From Actinomycetes bacterium (GTDB lineage Bacteria > Actinomycetota > Actinomycetes > Actinomycetales > Microbacteriaceae), in assembly GCA_023390155.1 (NCBI GenBank), contig JAEWDJ010000383.1, positions 1-12,836 of the forward strand: DNA of 12,836 bases, in the 5' to 3' direction. Shown one piece after another: positions 6,537 through 12,836 of the stretch. How positions within the stretch are numbered: position 1 is the first letter of the stretch; every line of letters starts with the position of its first letter. Under the pieces are notes generated by a model. It was not told where the DNA came from and searched no databases. It saw nothing but the letters and a program-made list of their open reading frames with translations. The position numbers were made by a program, and so were the translations under genes.

Positions 6537-9500
6537 GTGAACGACGCACTCGATCCGACACCGCTCGCGCGGCCGGAGCCCCTGACGCCGACCGGCAACG
6601 GCCTCAACCGGCGCACATTCCTCTCGATCGCGGCGGCGGCGTCCGCAGCGGGCCTCCTGGCGACCGCGGAGCCGGGACGGGCCATCGCCGCGCCGGCCCC
6701 CACCATCCTGCGGACGGGCGCCTCGGGTGCGACCACGCGTGCGCAGTACCTGGTGGAGGAGGACTTCTACTTCCCCAACGCCGTGACCGACAAGGTGCTC
6801 ACCGTGCCCTCCGGCTGGGACGTGCGGCAGGCCGGCGGCAGCCTCTCCTACTCCTACGGCCGGTGGTCGAAGGTCACCGACAGCAACCCCGGTCTCCCCA
6901 TCGTCATGCAGAGGGTGTTCACACCGCACGACGCCGGCACCCTGTACGTCGACTTCCGGTTCGAGCCGCTCACCGCGCTCAGCGGGGTCACCTGGACCAT
7001 CGGGAACAGCAGCGTCAACGCCATCGTGCTGACCGCGAACGCCGGGACCCTGACCCTCCAGACCCCGACCGGCGCGGTGACGGTCGGGAGCTTCGCCGTC
7101 GGCTCCGTGGTCGGCGTGCGGATCATCGCCGACCTCGACCTCGACACGGTCACCGTCTACGTCAACGGCACCCTGGCCGCGAACGCGGTCGCCTTCACCC
7201 AGGCGGCGACGGTGCTCGACCGGTTCACCCTGCAGACGAGCGAGGCGTTCGTCGGCAACTTCTACTTCGACGCCGTGCGCATCCACCACGGCTTCCTCAT
7301 CAACGAGTCGTTCGTGACGGTGCCGACCGGCGCCCTGCCCGGCGACTGGACCACCGGAGGGGCGGGAGCCGCGTTCTCGATCGCCGCCCTCCTCGGCTCG
7401 AGCTACGCCGACCGGTACAGCCTGAAGGTCGACACGACCGCGGCGACCCAGCCGGGCACCGTCCAGCGCGGCTTCGCCGCGCAGAGCGGCGACGTGACGT
7501 TCGAGTACCGTTTCCTCGCGCCGGCCGGAGCGCAGGACGTCACGGCGACGCTCTCCGCCGGCAGCCAGCTCGGCGTGCGGGTGACGGCGACGGCGGGTGA
7601 GATCCGCTACGCGAACGCCTCCGGGGCGATGGTGAGGTGCTACGACTGCAAGCCCAACCTCTGGTACCACATCAAAGTCACCACGCACAGCCAGAGCGGA
7701 ACGGTCAGCATCGCCGTCAACGGCAAGACGGTGGCCGACTCGGTGGCGGTCCCCGCCGTGACCGCGCTCGACACCGTGGCCTTCAGCGTCGGCGCCGGCG
7801 CACAGGGCACCGTCTACCTCGACGACATCCGGCTCTCCCCCACCGCTCCCGAGCCGGCCGACTACATGCCGGCCCCGGTGAAGATGAACACCGGCGACTA
7901 CCTGGTCGGCGTGCAGACCTTCGCCGGATGGCGCGAGGGCCACCACCAGGGATGGGATGCGATCAGCCCGTACCCGAGCCGCAAGCCGACCCTCGGCTGG
8001 TACGACGAGGGCGACCCCGAGGTCACCGACTGGTGCATCAAGTGGCTGGTCGAGAACGGCGTGACGTTCGAGATGGCCTGCTGGTTCCGCCCGGTAGACG
8101 GCATCGGCCAGCCGATCAAGCAGCCCTACCTCGGCCACCACATCCACGACGGCCTGTTCAACGCGAAGTACAAGTCGCTGCTCAAGTTCGCCATCATGTG
8201 GGAGAACGTCAGCAGCGGTGCAACGAACAGCAGCGACTTCCGGAACGTGATGGTCCCGTTCTGGATCGAGAACTACTTCCGCGACCCGAACTACCTCGTG
8301 ATCGACAACAAGCCGCTGTTCTCGATCTTCTCGCTGCCGAAGCTGAAGGACACCTTCGCGACCGCTCCGGGCGACCTGACGGGGGCGCAGGCCGAGATCG
8401 CCTACCTCCGCTCCGCGGTCCAGGCGGCGGGCTTCGACGACATCATCATCATCACGCCGCAGATCTTCGCCTCGACCTCGACCCTCGACGTGGACGCGCA
8501 GTACCGGTACAGCGTCGGCTCCGTCGCGGCCATGGAGGACGGGTACCGCCAGTGGCAGCTGACCGTGCGCGACAACGCCTTCGTCGACGTGATCCCGACC
8601 ATCTCGATGGGGATGGACCAGCAGCCGTGGGCGCTCACCCCGGGCTCGTGGGCCAGCGTGTCCACCTTCGTCTCGAACGCCACGTGGGTGCGCGACACCT
8701 TCATGCCCTCGCTGCCCTCCGGCAGCCTGGGCCGGTCGATGGTGCTCGTGGACAACTGGAACGAGTTCGGCGAGGGCCACTTCGTCATGCCGAGCGCCCT
8801 CGCCGGCTTCGGCTACGTCAACGGCATCCGGAGCGTGTTCGGCTCGGGCACGCCCACGGCCAACCTCGCCCCGACCGCTGCCCAGAGCGCGCGCATGAAC
8901 GTGCTCTACCCTCCCGCCCGCACACAGCCGCTGCGGGAGGTCCCGGACCCGGCGAAGTCGACCGACTACTGGCACAGCTGGACGTTCGACACGGATGGCG
9001 ACGCCGAGGGCTGGACCGACGACAGCAACCAGCAGATCCCCACCATCCAGGTGCAGGGCGGCGCTCTCTCTGGAACCTCCATCGGCACCGACCCCGGCAT
9101 CCTCTCGCCCGACCACCTCGGCATCGACGCGCGCCGGGCGCCGTGGATCAAGGTGCGGATGAAGAGCGACACCCCCGCGGAGTTCCTCTACTTCATCACC
9201 GAGGCCGACACCCAGTGGAACCAGGACAAGGGAACGCAGGTCTACATCGACACGGTCAACGGCGAGTGGGGTGTCGGCTACATCGCCGTGTGGGGCAACC
9301 CGAAGTGGGTGGGAACCATCCGGCAGATCCGCCTCGACGTCATGTCCACCCCCGGCGATTTCTCCGTGGACGAGATCAGCGTGCTCAACGTGCCGCTGGT
9401 CACGCCCGCGCTCCTGGTGAACGGCGCGTACACGCGGGTCTTCCAGCCCCAGCTCGCGAGCAACGGCACCCCGATGGTCCCCGCCGCCTACGTCTCCGAG

Positions 9501-9746
9501 GTCCTCGGCGGCCGCCCCGAGTGGCGCCCCGACCAGCAGTGGTTCGTCGCCGTGCTCGGCGGCACCACCCTCATCGCCCAGGTCGGCAGCAGCACTGCGC
9601 ATGCGGGAGCCAACACCATCCATCTCGACGCCCCCTGCACCTTCGTCGGCGGCCGCTTCTACATCCCCGCCACCTTCTTCCAGCAGGCCATCGGCGCCAC
9701 CGTCAGCTGGGACGCCACGGCACAGCTGCTCACTATCACCCACTGA
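6537..9746 (+). CDS. Tat-exported multidomain GH99/WbsX-like glycoside hydrolase candidate
   Basis: A 1069-residue secreted protein. Residues 1-52 form a twin-arginine signal: NRRTFLS (R25, R26), an Ala-rich hydrophobic run and a likely cut near AIA-A (about 51). Residues about 72-255 and 256-440 look like two tandem LamG/concanavalin-type beta-sandwiches, the second with a CYDC pair (C368, C371). Residues about 445-795 resemble GH99-like/WbsX domains: VGVQTFAGWREGHH at the start, YLVIDNKPLFSIF, and DNWNEFGEGHF (739-749). In GH99 endo-mannosidases the two catalytic glutamates sit three apart in a motif of the form NEWxEG; E743 and E746 match that spacing. A third beta-sandwich-like, probably carbohydrate-binding region follows (about 811-950). 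The last 110 residues resemble the copper amine oxidase N1-like repeat (VNG, NGTPMVPAAYVSEVLGG, FYIPATFFQQAIGATVSWD). The substrate is unknown; rhamnosidase and importer neighbours suggest a rhamnose-containing polymer. The tatA-like gene follows after 9 bp. Confidence 0.82.
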   Translation: MNDALDPTPLARPEPLTPTGNGLNRRTFLSIAAAASAAGLLATAEPGRAIAAPAPTILRTGASGATTRAQYLVEEDFYFPNAVTDKVLTVPSGWDVRQAGGSLSYSYGRWSKVTDSNPGLPIVMQRVFTPHDAGTLYVDFRFEPLTALSGVTWTIGNSSVNAIVLTANAGTLTLQTPTGAVTVGSFAVGSVVGVRIIADLDLDTVTVYVNGTLAANAVAFTQAATVLDRFTLQTSEAFVGNFYFDAVRIHHGFLINESFVTVPTGALPGDWTTGGAGAAFSIAALLGSSYADRYSLKVDTTAATQPGTVQRGFAAQSGDVTFEYRFLAPAGAQDVTATLSAGSQLGVRVTATAGEIRYANASGAMVRCYDCKPNLWYHIKVTTHSQSGTVSIAVNGKTVADSVAVPAVTALDTVAFSVGAGAQGTVYLDDIRLSPTAPEPADYMPAPVKMNTGDYLVGVQTFAGWREGHHQGWDAISPYPSRKPTLGWYDEGDPEVTDWCIKWLVENGVTFEMACWFRPVDGIGQPIKQPYLGHHIHDGLFNAKYKSLLKFAIMWENVSSGATNSSDFRNVMVPFWIENYFRDPNYLVIDNKPLFSIFSLPKLKDTFATAPGDLTGAQAEIAYLRSAVQAAGFDDIIIITPQIFASTSTLDVDAQYRYSVGSVAAMEDGYRQWQLTVRDNAFVDVIPTISMGMDQQPWALTPGSWASVSTFVSNATWVRDTFMPSLPSGSLGRSMVLVDNWNEFGEGHFVMPSALAGFGYVNGIRSVFGSGTPTANLAPTAAQSARMNVLYPPARTQPLREVPDPAKSTDYWHSWTFDTDGDAEGWTDDSNQQIPTIQVQGGALSGTSIGTDPGILSPDHLGIDARRAPWIKVRMKSDTPAEFLYFITEADTQWNQDKGTQVYIDTVNGEWGVGYIAVWGNPKWVGTIRQIRLDVMSTPGDFSVDEISVLNVPLVTPALLVNGAYTRVFQPQLASNGTPMVPAAYVSEVLGGRPEWRPDQQWFVAVLGGTTLIAQVGSSTAHAGANTIHLDAPCTFVGGRFYIPATFFQQAIGATVSWDATAQLLTITH

Positions 9747-9750
9747 GGAG
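9745..9750 (+). promoter_or_regulatory. Ribosome-binding site of tatA overlapping the glycanase stop codon
   Basis: GAGGAG shares two bases with the TGA stop at 9744-9746 and lies 5 bases before the GTG at 9756. Ribosomes finishing the glycanase are therefore placed to start the TatA-like protein, which supports translational coupling of a Tat cargo with a Tat subunit. Confidence 0.7.
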
Positions 9751-9755
9751 ACCCC

Positions 9756-9941
9756 GTGTTCGCGAACCTCACCGGATGGCACCTGCTCATCGTCCTCGCC
9801 GTCGTCGTCCTGCTCTTCGGCGCGACCAAGCTCCCCGCCCTGTCGCGCAGCCTCGGGCAGTCGATGCGCATCTTCCGCCAGGAGACCCGCGAGCTCCGTG
9901 CGGAGGAGGGCGGGAAGGACGCCCCGAAGGCGGAGGGCTGA
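9756..9941 (+). CDS. tatA: TatA/TatE-type twin-arginine translocase subunit
   Basis: A 61-residue protein with all the hallmarks of TatA. It has a short outside N-terminus, one membrane helix (about residues 8-21, ending in the conserved Phe-Gly at 21-22), a hinge with the LP pair (KLPALSRSLGQSM, 25-37), and an amphipathic helix running into a charged tail (RIFRQETRELRAEE). TatA oligomers form the size-variable passage for folded proteins, together with a TatC receptor, which is not encoded in this window and is presumably elsewhere on the chromosome. The gene starts with GTG 9 bp after the Tat-signal-bearing glycanase and has a strong GAGGAG site overlapping that gene's stop. A TatB role is possible, but the short length favours TatA/E. 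It is probably an extra copy beside a housekeeping tatA (inference). Confidence 0.9.
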   Translation: MFANLTGWHLLIVLAVVVLLFGATKLPALSRSLGQSMRIFRQETRELRAEEGGKDAPKAEG

Positions 9942-9957
9942 CGGCGTCCGCACGCCG
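9942..9957 (+). terminator. Short hairpin directly after tatA
   Basis: CGGCGT (9942-9947) and ACGCCG (9952-9957) pair perfectly around a 4-base loop, starting at the base after the tatA stop. No T-run follows, so it is at best a weak intrinsic terminator. Its position at the end of the glycan genes, before an unrelated gene with its own likely promoter, is the main support. Confidence 0.35.
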
Positions 9958-9961
9958 GGTC

Positions 9962-9990
9962 TTGCAACTCCCCCGCGTCTGACACAAAGT
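9962..9990 (+). promoter_or_regulatory. Possible leaderless promoter of the vWA protein gene
   Basis: TTGCAA (9962-9967), a 17-base spacer and CAAAGT (9985-9990) form a modest promoter. Six bases separate the -10 element from the ATG at 9997, so transcription would begin at or next to the start codon. There is no good ribosome site upstream of this ATG, which fits a leaderless message. The -10 keeps only three consensus bases. Confidence 0.35.
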
Positions 9991-9996
9991 GGTCGC

Positions 9997-12102
9997 ATGG
10001 GTGGGGCGAGGAAGAGACGCGTAGGTGCGGCTATGGCGCTGGTGTTCCTGGCGATCGGCGCGGTCGCGGTGGCGGCGGAGTCCTCGGCTTCCCCCGCCGC
10101 CGCGGCGGTGCCGGCGCCCGGCCCCGGCGAGGCGGTCGTCACCGTCCGGGTCGGCGGCGATCGCATCGACGACACGACGATCGGCACGGCGGTGGGGACC
10201 ACGCTGGGCCTGTACGCGACCCAGACCGACACCACGCCGCTGGCGACCTGTGTGTCGGACGCCGACGGCGACTGCAGCTTCGTCGTGAGCGGGCCGGTGC
10301 TGGGCACCGCGCCGTGGGTCGGCCAGGTCTCGGCCCCGTCCGGGTGGAACGCGAACGACCGCCTGCGCACCGGCCCGGGGAGTGGCAGCGGCTCGATCGA
10401 CACCCCCTACCGGTTCGCCACTCCCGTGCTCGCCGCCGGGCAGACCTACCGCTCGACGTCGGAGTTCATGTACAGCTCGTCGAACTCGCTCAACACACGC
10501 TCGAACGGCGTGTGGCAGCAATCGCGCGCCAACCCGGCGCTCCCCGCCTCCTGCGGGATGGACGTTGCCCTGGTCCTCGATCTGTCGGCGTCGGTCGGCT
10601 CGAACCTGCCGACGTTGAAGAGCGCGGCCGACTCGTTCGCCGACGCGTTCGTCGGCACGCCGTCGCGCATGGCCGTCTACAGCTTCTCCGCCCAGTCGCC
10701 GAGCGTCGAGCAGGCGGGCGGCGCCGTCGACGAGAACCGGCCGGCACTGCAGTCCGTCTCCACGCAGGCGGGCGCGGACGCGTTCAAGGCGCAGTACGCC
10801 GGCTGGGGTCTCGGAGCCGGGACCAACTGGGATGCCGCGCTGCAACGCGTCTCGGCCTCCGGCGTCCACTACGACGCGGTCATCGTCCTCACCGACGGCA
10901 ACCCCACCCGCTGGGGCGCCGATACCCTCCACGGCGACGGCTCGAACACGCACTTCACCGACGTGGAGGCGGCCGTCTTCTCCGCCAACACGCTCAAGGC
11001 CCAGGGCACCCGCGTCGTCTCCTTCGGCGTCGGCAACGGCGTGTCCGGGATCACCGCGCTGAACCTCGCGGCGATCTCCGGCCCCGAGGCCTTCGACCCC
11101 GCGAGCGGCAACGTCGCCACCGCGGACTACTTCCAGATCCCCGAGTTCTCCGGGGCCGGCGACGAGCTCCGCCGCCTGGCCGTCGCCAACTGCTCCGGCT
11201 CGCTCACCGTCGTGAAGCAGATCGTGCCCGCGGGGACCACCGGCGAGGACGTCACCGGAGCCGTCCCGGCGGGCCCCGGATGGACCTTCACCGCGCTGCC
11301 GTCCACACCGGGTGCGGCTGTGACCCCCGGCCAGGCCACGACGACGGCGGACGGCACGGGCGGCGTCGCCTTCGAGGTGAGCTACCCCGTCGGCGGCACC
11401 ACCGCCGATCTCGGCGTCGCCGAGGCCCAGCAGCCCGGCTACACCCTCGTGACGCAGGCGGGTGCGAACGCGGTGTGCCGCGACCTCACCACCGGCTCCC
11501 CCGCCGCCGCCGTGAACCAGGGGCCGCTCGGCTTCTCGCTCGCCGTGCCGATCGACGACGCCGTGAGCTGCGTCGTCTACAACCGCGCCCCGCCCGACCC
11601 GGCCACGGTGCGGCTCGAGAAGACGTGGGTCGTCGACGGCGCGACCTACCCCGACGGCGCCCAGCCGGCCGGCCTCACCGCGCAGGCATCGCTGACGCCC
11701 CCGGGTGGCGGCGCCCCCACCGCGGTGCCGTTCGCAACCGACCTCACCGGTTACAGCGTGGGGGCGACGGTCACGATCGACGAGAGCACGACGATCACCG
11801 CGCCCGGCTGCACCCTGGTCAGCAGCCGCGTGACGGGCACCAACGGAACCGCGACGGACGCGGCCCTGCCCTTCGCCTCGGTGCTCTCGGCGCCGGCGTC
11901 ACGCTACGACCTGACCAACGTCGTCACATGCACCGCACCCGCGGTCACACCGCCTCCGGCGACCGGCTCGGCCACGACCCGGCTGGCCGACTCGGGCTCG
12001 GCGGACGGCGCCCCGGCAGCGAGAGCGCTCGCACTGGCGCTCGCGGTGACCGCGGCAGGAGCCGCCCTGCTGGCGTACGCGGCGCGGCGCCGGGTCGGGT
12101 GA
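9997..12102 (+). CDS. Surface-anchored von Willebrand factor A domain protein with variant sortase motif
   Basis: A 701-residue secreted protein taken from the ATG at 9997. The frame is open upstream to 9601, but that part overlaps the glycanase and tatA in other frames, and only this ATG is followed directly by a signal peptide (ARKRR, hydrophobic run, Ala-rich cleavage region ending near residue 38). Residues about 45-165 are Gly/Ser/Thr-rich. The vWA domain spans about 187-360 with a complete metal-ion site: D195-x-S197-x-S199, T276 in GTNWD and D300 in LTDGN. Two domains follow (about 398-525 and 530-645) that resemble SpaA/prealbumin-like repeats (SLTVVKQIVPAG; VRLEKTWVVDG). The tail has LADSG (663-667), a membrane helix (about 674-693) and RRR: a wall-sorting layout like the LAxTG motif of class E sortases, with Ser for Thr. 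Likely an adhesin or pilin-like protein. No sortase is in the window. Confidence 0.85.
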   Translation: MGGARKRRVGAAMALVFLAIGAVAVAAESSASPAAAAVPAPGPGEAVVTVRVGGDRIDDTTIGTAVGTTLGLYATQTDTTPLATCVSDADGDCSFVVSGPVLGTAPWVGQVSAPSGWNANDRLRTGPGSGSGSIDTPYRFATPVLAAGQTYRSTSEFMYSSSNSLNTRSNGVWQQSRANPALPASCGMDVALVLDLSASVGSNLPTLKSAADSFADAFVGTPSRMAVYSFSAQSPSVEQAGGAVDENRPALQSVSTQAGADAFKAQYAGWGLGAGTNWDAALQRVSASGVHYDAVIVLTDGNPTRWGADTLHGDGSNTHFTDVEAAVFSANTLKAQGTRVVSFGVGNGVSGITALNLAAISGPEAFDPASGNVATADYFQIPEFSGAGDELRRLAVANCSGSLTVVKQIVPAGTTGEDVTGAVPAGPGWTFTALPSTPGAAVTPGQATTTADGTGGVAFEVSYPVGGTTADLGVAEAQQPGYTLVTQAGANAVCRDLTTGSPAAAVNQGPLGFSLAVPIDDAVSCVVYNRAPPDPATVRLEKTWVVDGATYPDGAQPAGLTAQASLTPPGGGAPTAVPFATDLTGYSVGATVTIDESTTITAPGCTLVSSRVTGTNGTATDAALPFASVLSAPASRYDLTNVVTCTAPAVTPPPATGSATTRLADSGSADGAPAARALALALAVTAAGAALLAYAARRRVG

Positions 12103-12136
12103 GCCCAGCGCATCCGTTCAGCCTGTCACTCCCCCT

Positions 12137-12787
12137 TCACAGCACCCGGCTGAGCGCCTCCGTCATCGCCCGGAACTCGGGCGGATCCGGGGCCAGCGGG
12201 GCGGTGGAGGCGGCGGGGCGGGTGCCGTCGACGACGAGGGAGGCGTAGCGCCGCCACAGGTCGGGTTCGGCGTCGAGCGAGGCGCGCGCGATCGTGCTCA
12301 CCATCACCGCGACCGCGATCGTGTCCTGGCGGGTGAACCCGGGCCGGAGCTCGCCCGCCGCGATGGCATCGGCGATCAGACGATCCGCCGTCTCCCCAAG
12401 CCGGTCGCTGAGCTGCGGCGGGAACCGGTCGTAGCGATCCGGTCCGAAGAGCACCGTCGCCAGGCTGCGGTCTCTCGCGTGCAGCTCGATCATGCCGAAG
12501 AGGTAGGTCCGGAACGCCTCGCCCGGGTCCGCGATCCGAGACGCGTCTTCGACGATCCGCATGATCGCGCCGCTCTTGTCGTCGAACAGGGCGTCGAGCA
12601 GCGCCTGCTTGTCGGGGAACTTGCGGTAGATCGTGCCGATGCCCACCCCGGCGGCCTTCGCCACGTCGCCCAGGGTGGCCGCGGGGCCGTGGTCGGCGAA
12701 CACGCGGGTGGCGGCGTCGAGCACGCGCCGGCGGTTGCGCTCGGCGTCGGCCCGGGGGCGGCGGTCGGCCGGGGCTGCGGAGGTCAT
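12137..12787 (-). CDS. TetR-family transcriptional regulator
   Basis: A 216-residue protein. The N-terminal DNA-binding domain runs over about residues 15-62, with helix-turn-helix ATLGDVAKAAGVGIGTIYRKF (37-57) and the usual following KQALLDALF. The C-terminal part (about 75-190) is all helical and would bind a small ligand; it resembles the C-terminal domain of SbtR-like regulators only loosely, so the effector cannot be named. It converges with the vWA gene (34 bp between stops). Its real target may be a gene beyond the right edge, since palindromic repeats lie immediately upstream of its start and the divergent region leaves the window there. The ATG at 12787 has no strong ribosome site; TAGGAT lies six bases upstream, as in leaderless genes. 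Confidence 0.92.
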   Translation of the reverse strand: MTSAAPADRRPRADAERNRRRVLDAATRVFADHGPAATLGDVAKAAGVGIGTIYRKFPDKQALLDALFDDKSGAIMRIVEDASRIADPGEAFRTYLFGMIELHARDRSLATVLFGPDRYDRFPPQLSDRLGETADRLIADAIAAGELRPGFTRQDTIAVAVMVSTIARASLDAEPDLWRRYASLVVDGTRPAASTAPLAPDPPEFRAMTEALSRVL

Positions 12788-12793
12788 GCGCCC

Positions 12794-12799
12794 ATCCTA
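12794..12799 (-). promoter_or_regulatory. Possible -10 box of a leaderless TetR gene
   Basis: On the minus strand TAGGAT (12799-12794) matches four of six consensus -10 bases and is followed by six bases and then the ATG at 12787. This spacing would place the transcription start on the start codon. No convincing -35 was found upstream, where the predicted operator repeats lie. Confidence 0.35.
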
Positions 12800-12802
12800 C
12801 AT

Positions 12803-12831
12803 GGAACGGATGCGGAGGTTCCGGTTCCGTT
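12803..12831. promoter_or_regulatory. Predicted TetR operator (overlapping inverted repeats)
   Basis: GGAAC (12803-12807) pairs with GTTCC (12818-12822), and AACGGA (12805-12810) pairs with TCCGTT (12826-12831). GGTTCC is also directly repeated at 12817-12828. Such GGAAC/GTTCC palindromes are common as TetR-family operators next to their own gene. The region lies 16 bp before the TetR start, so autorepression is likely. The window ends 5 bases later, so the full site and the divergent gene are not visible. Confidence 0.5.
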
Positions 12832-12836
12832 TTAGG

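Noticed and set aside
9601..9996. In-frame upstream extension of the vWA gene
   Set aside because: It overlaps the end of the glycanase and all of tatA in other frames, is Ser/Pro/Arg-rich without a domain, and would bury the signal peptide inside the protein.
10006..10040. Possible Tat signal on the vWA protein (KRR near the N-terminus)
   Set aside because: The residues after RR are VGAAM, lacking the hydrophobic FLK-like pair of Tat signals, so a Sec signal is more likely.
6516..10403. A 1295-codon open frame on the minus strand
   Set aside because: It lies antisense to the glycanase and tatA, has low-complexity Arg/Gly/Val/Asp composition, and crosses several well-supported gene boundaries. 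It is a GC-driven shadow.
12103..12136. Search for a bidirectional terminator between the convergent vWA and TetR genes
   Set aside because: No stem of useful length was found in the 34-bp gap.

Overview
The window is about 70% GC with dense, closely packed genes, strong G/C third-position bias, GTG starts, a lipoprotein sugar-binding component without a co-encoded ATPase, and a C-terminal LAxSG-type wall-sorting tail. This fits a high-GC actinobacterium. A member of the Microbacteriaceae is my best guess, by inference only. No rRNA, tRNA, CRISPR array, transposon or integrase was seen.

Layout. Bases 1-916 (+) hold the C-terminal part of a GH78 alpha-L-rhamnosidase that enters from the left edge. 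Converging on it is a four-gene minus-strand operon, transcribed from about 5433 down to 889: MalF-type permease (5364-4390), MalG-type permease (4386-3505), family 1 sugar-binding lipoprotein (3450-2020) and a Gfo/Idh/MocA dehydrogenase (1950-889). A 243-bp divergent control region (5365-5607) separates it from a plus-strand IclR-family regulator (5608-6381). Next come a large Tat-exported multidomain GH99/WbsX-like protein (6537-9746) and, 9 bp later, a small TatA-type translocase subunit (9756-9941). The right part holds a surface-anchored von Willebrand factor A protein (9997-12102, +) and a convergent TetR-family regulator (12787-12137, -). The last two look unrelated to sugar use.

How the genes fit together. 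Bases 1-9941 read as a glycan-utilisation locus. A secreted glycanase-like protein would attack an outside polymer, the ABC importer would bring fragments in, the rhamnosidase would release rhamnose, and the dehydrogenase would oxidise a sugar or derivative. The best regulatory evidence is a pair of 36-bp sites with the same layout of GTTC/GAAC half-sites. One overlaps the TTGACA box of the transporter operon (5458-5493) and the other lies just upstream of the secreted protein (6480-6515). They flank the IclR gene and are probably its operators.

Most notable points: a tatA paralogue translationally coupled to a Tat substrate; the unusual LamG-like/GH99-like/beta-sandwich/copper-amine-oxidase-N1-like architecture of that substrate; and the bipartite operator. 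The polymer itself cannot be identified from sequence alone, though the rhamnosidase points to a rhamnose-containing glycan.
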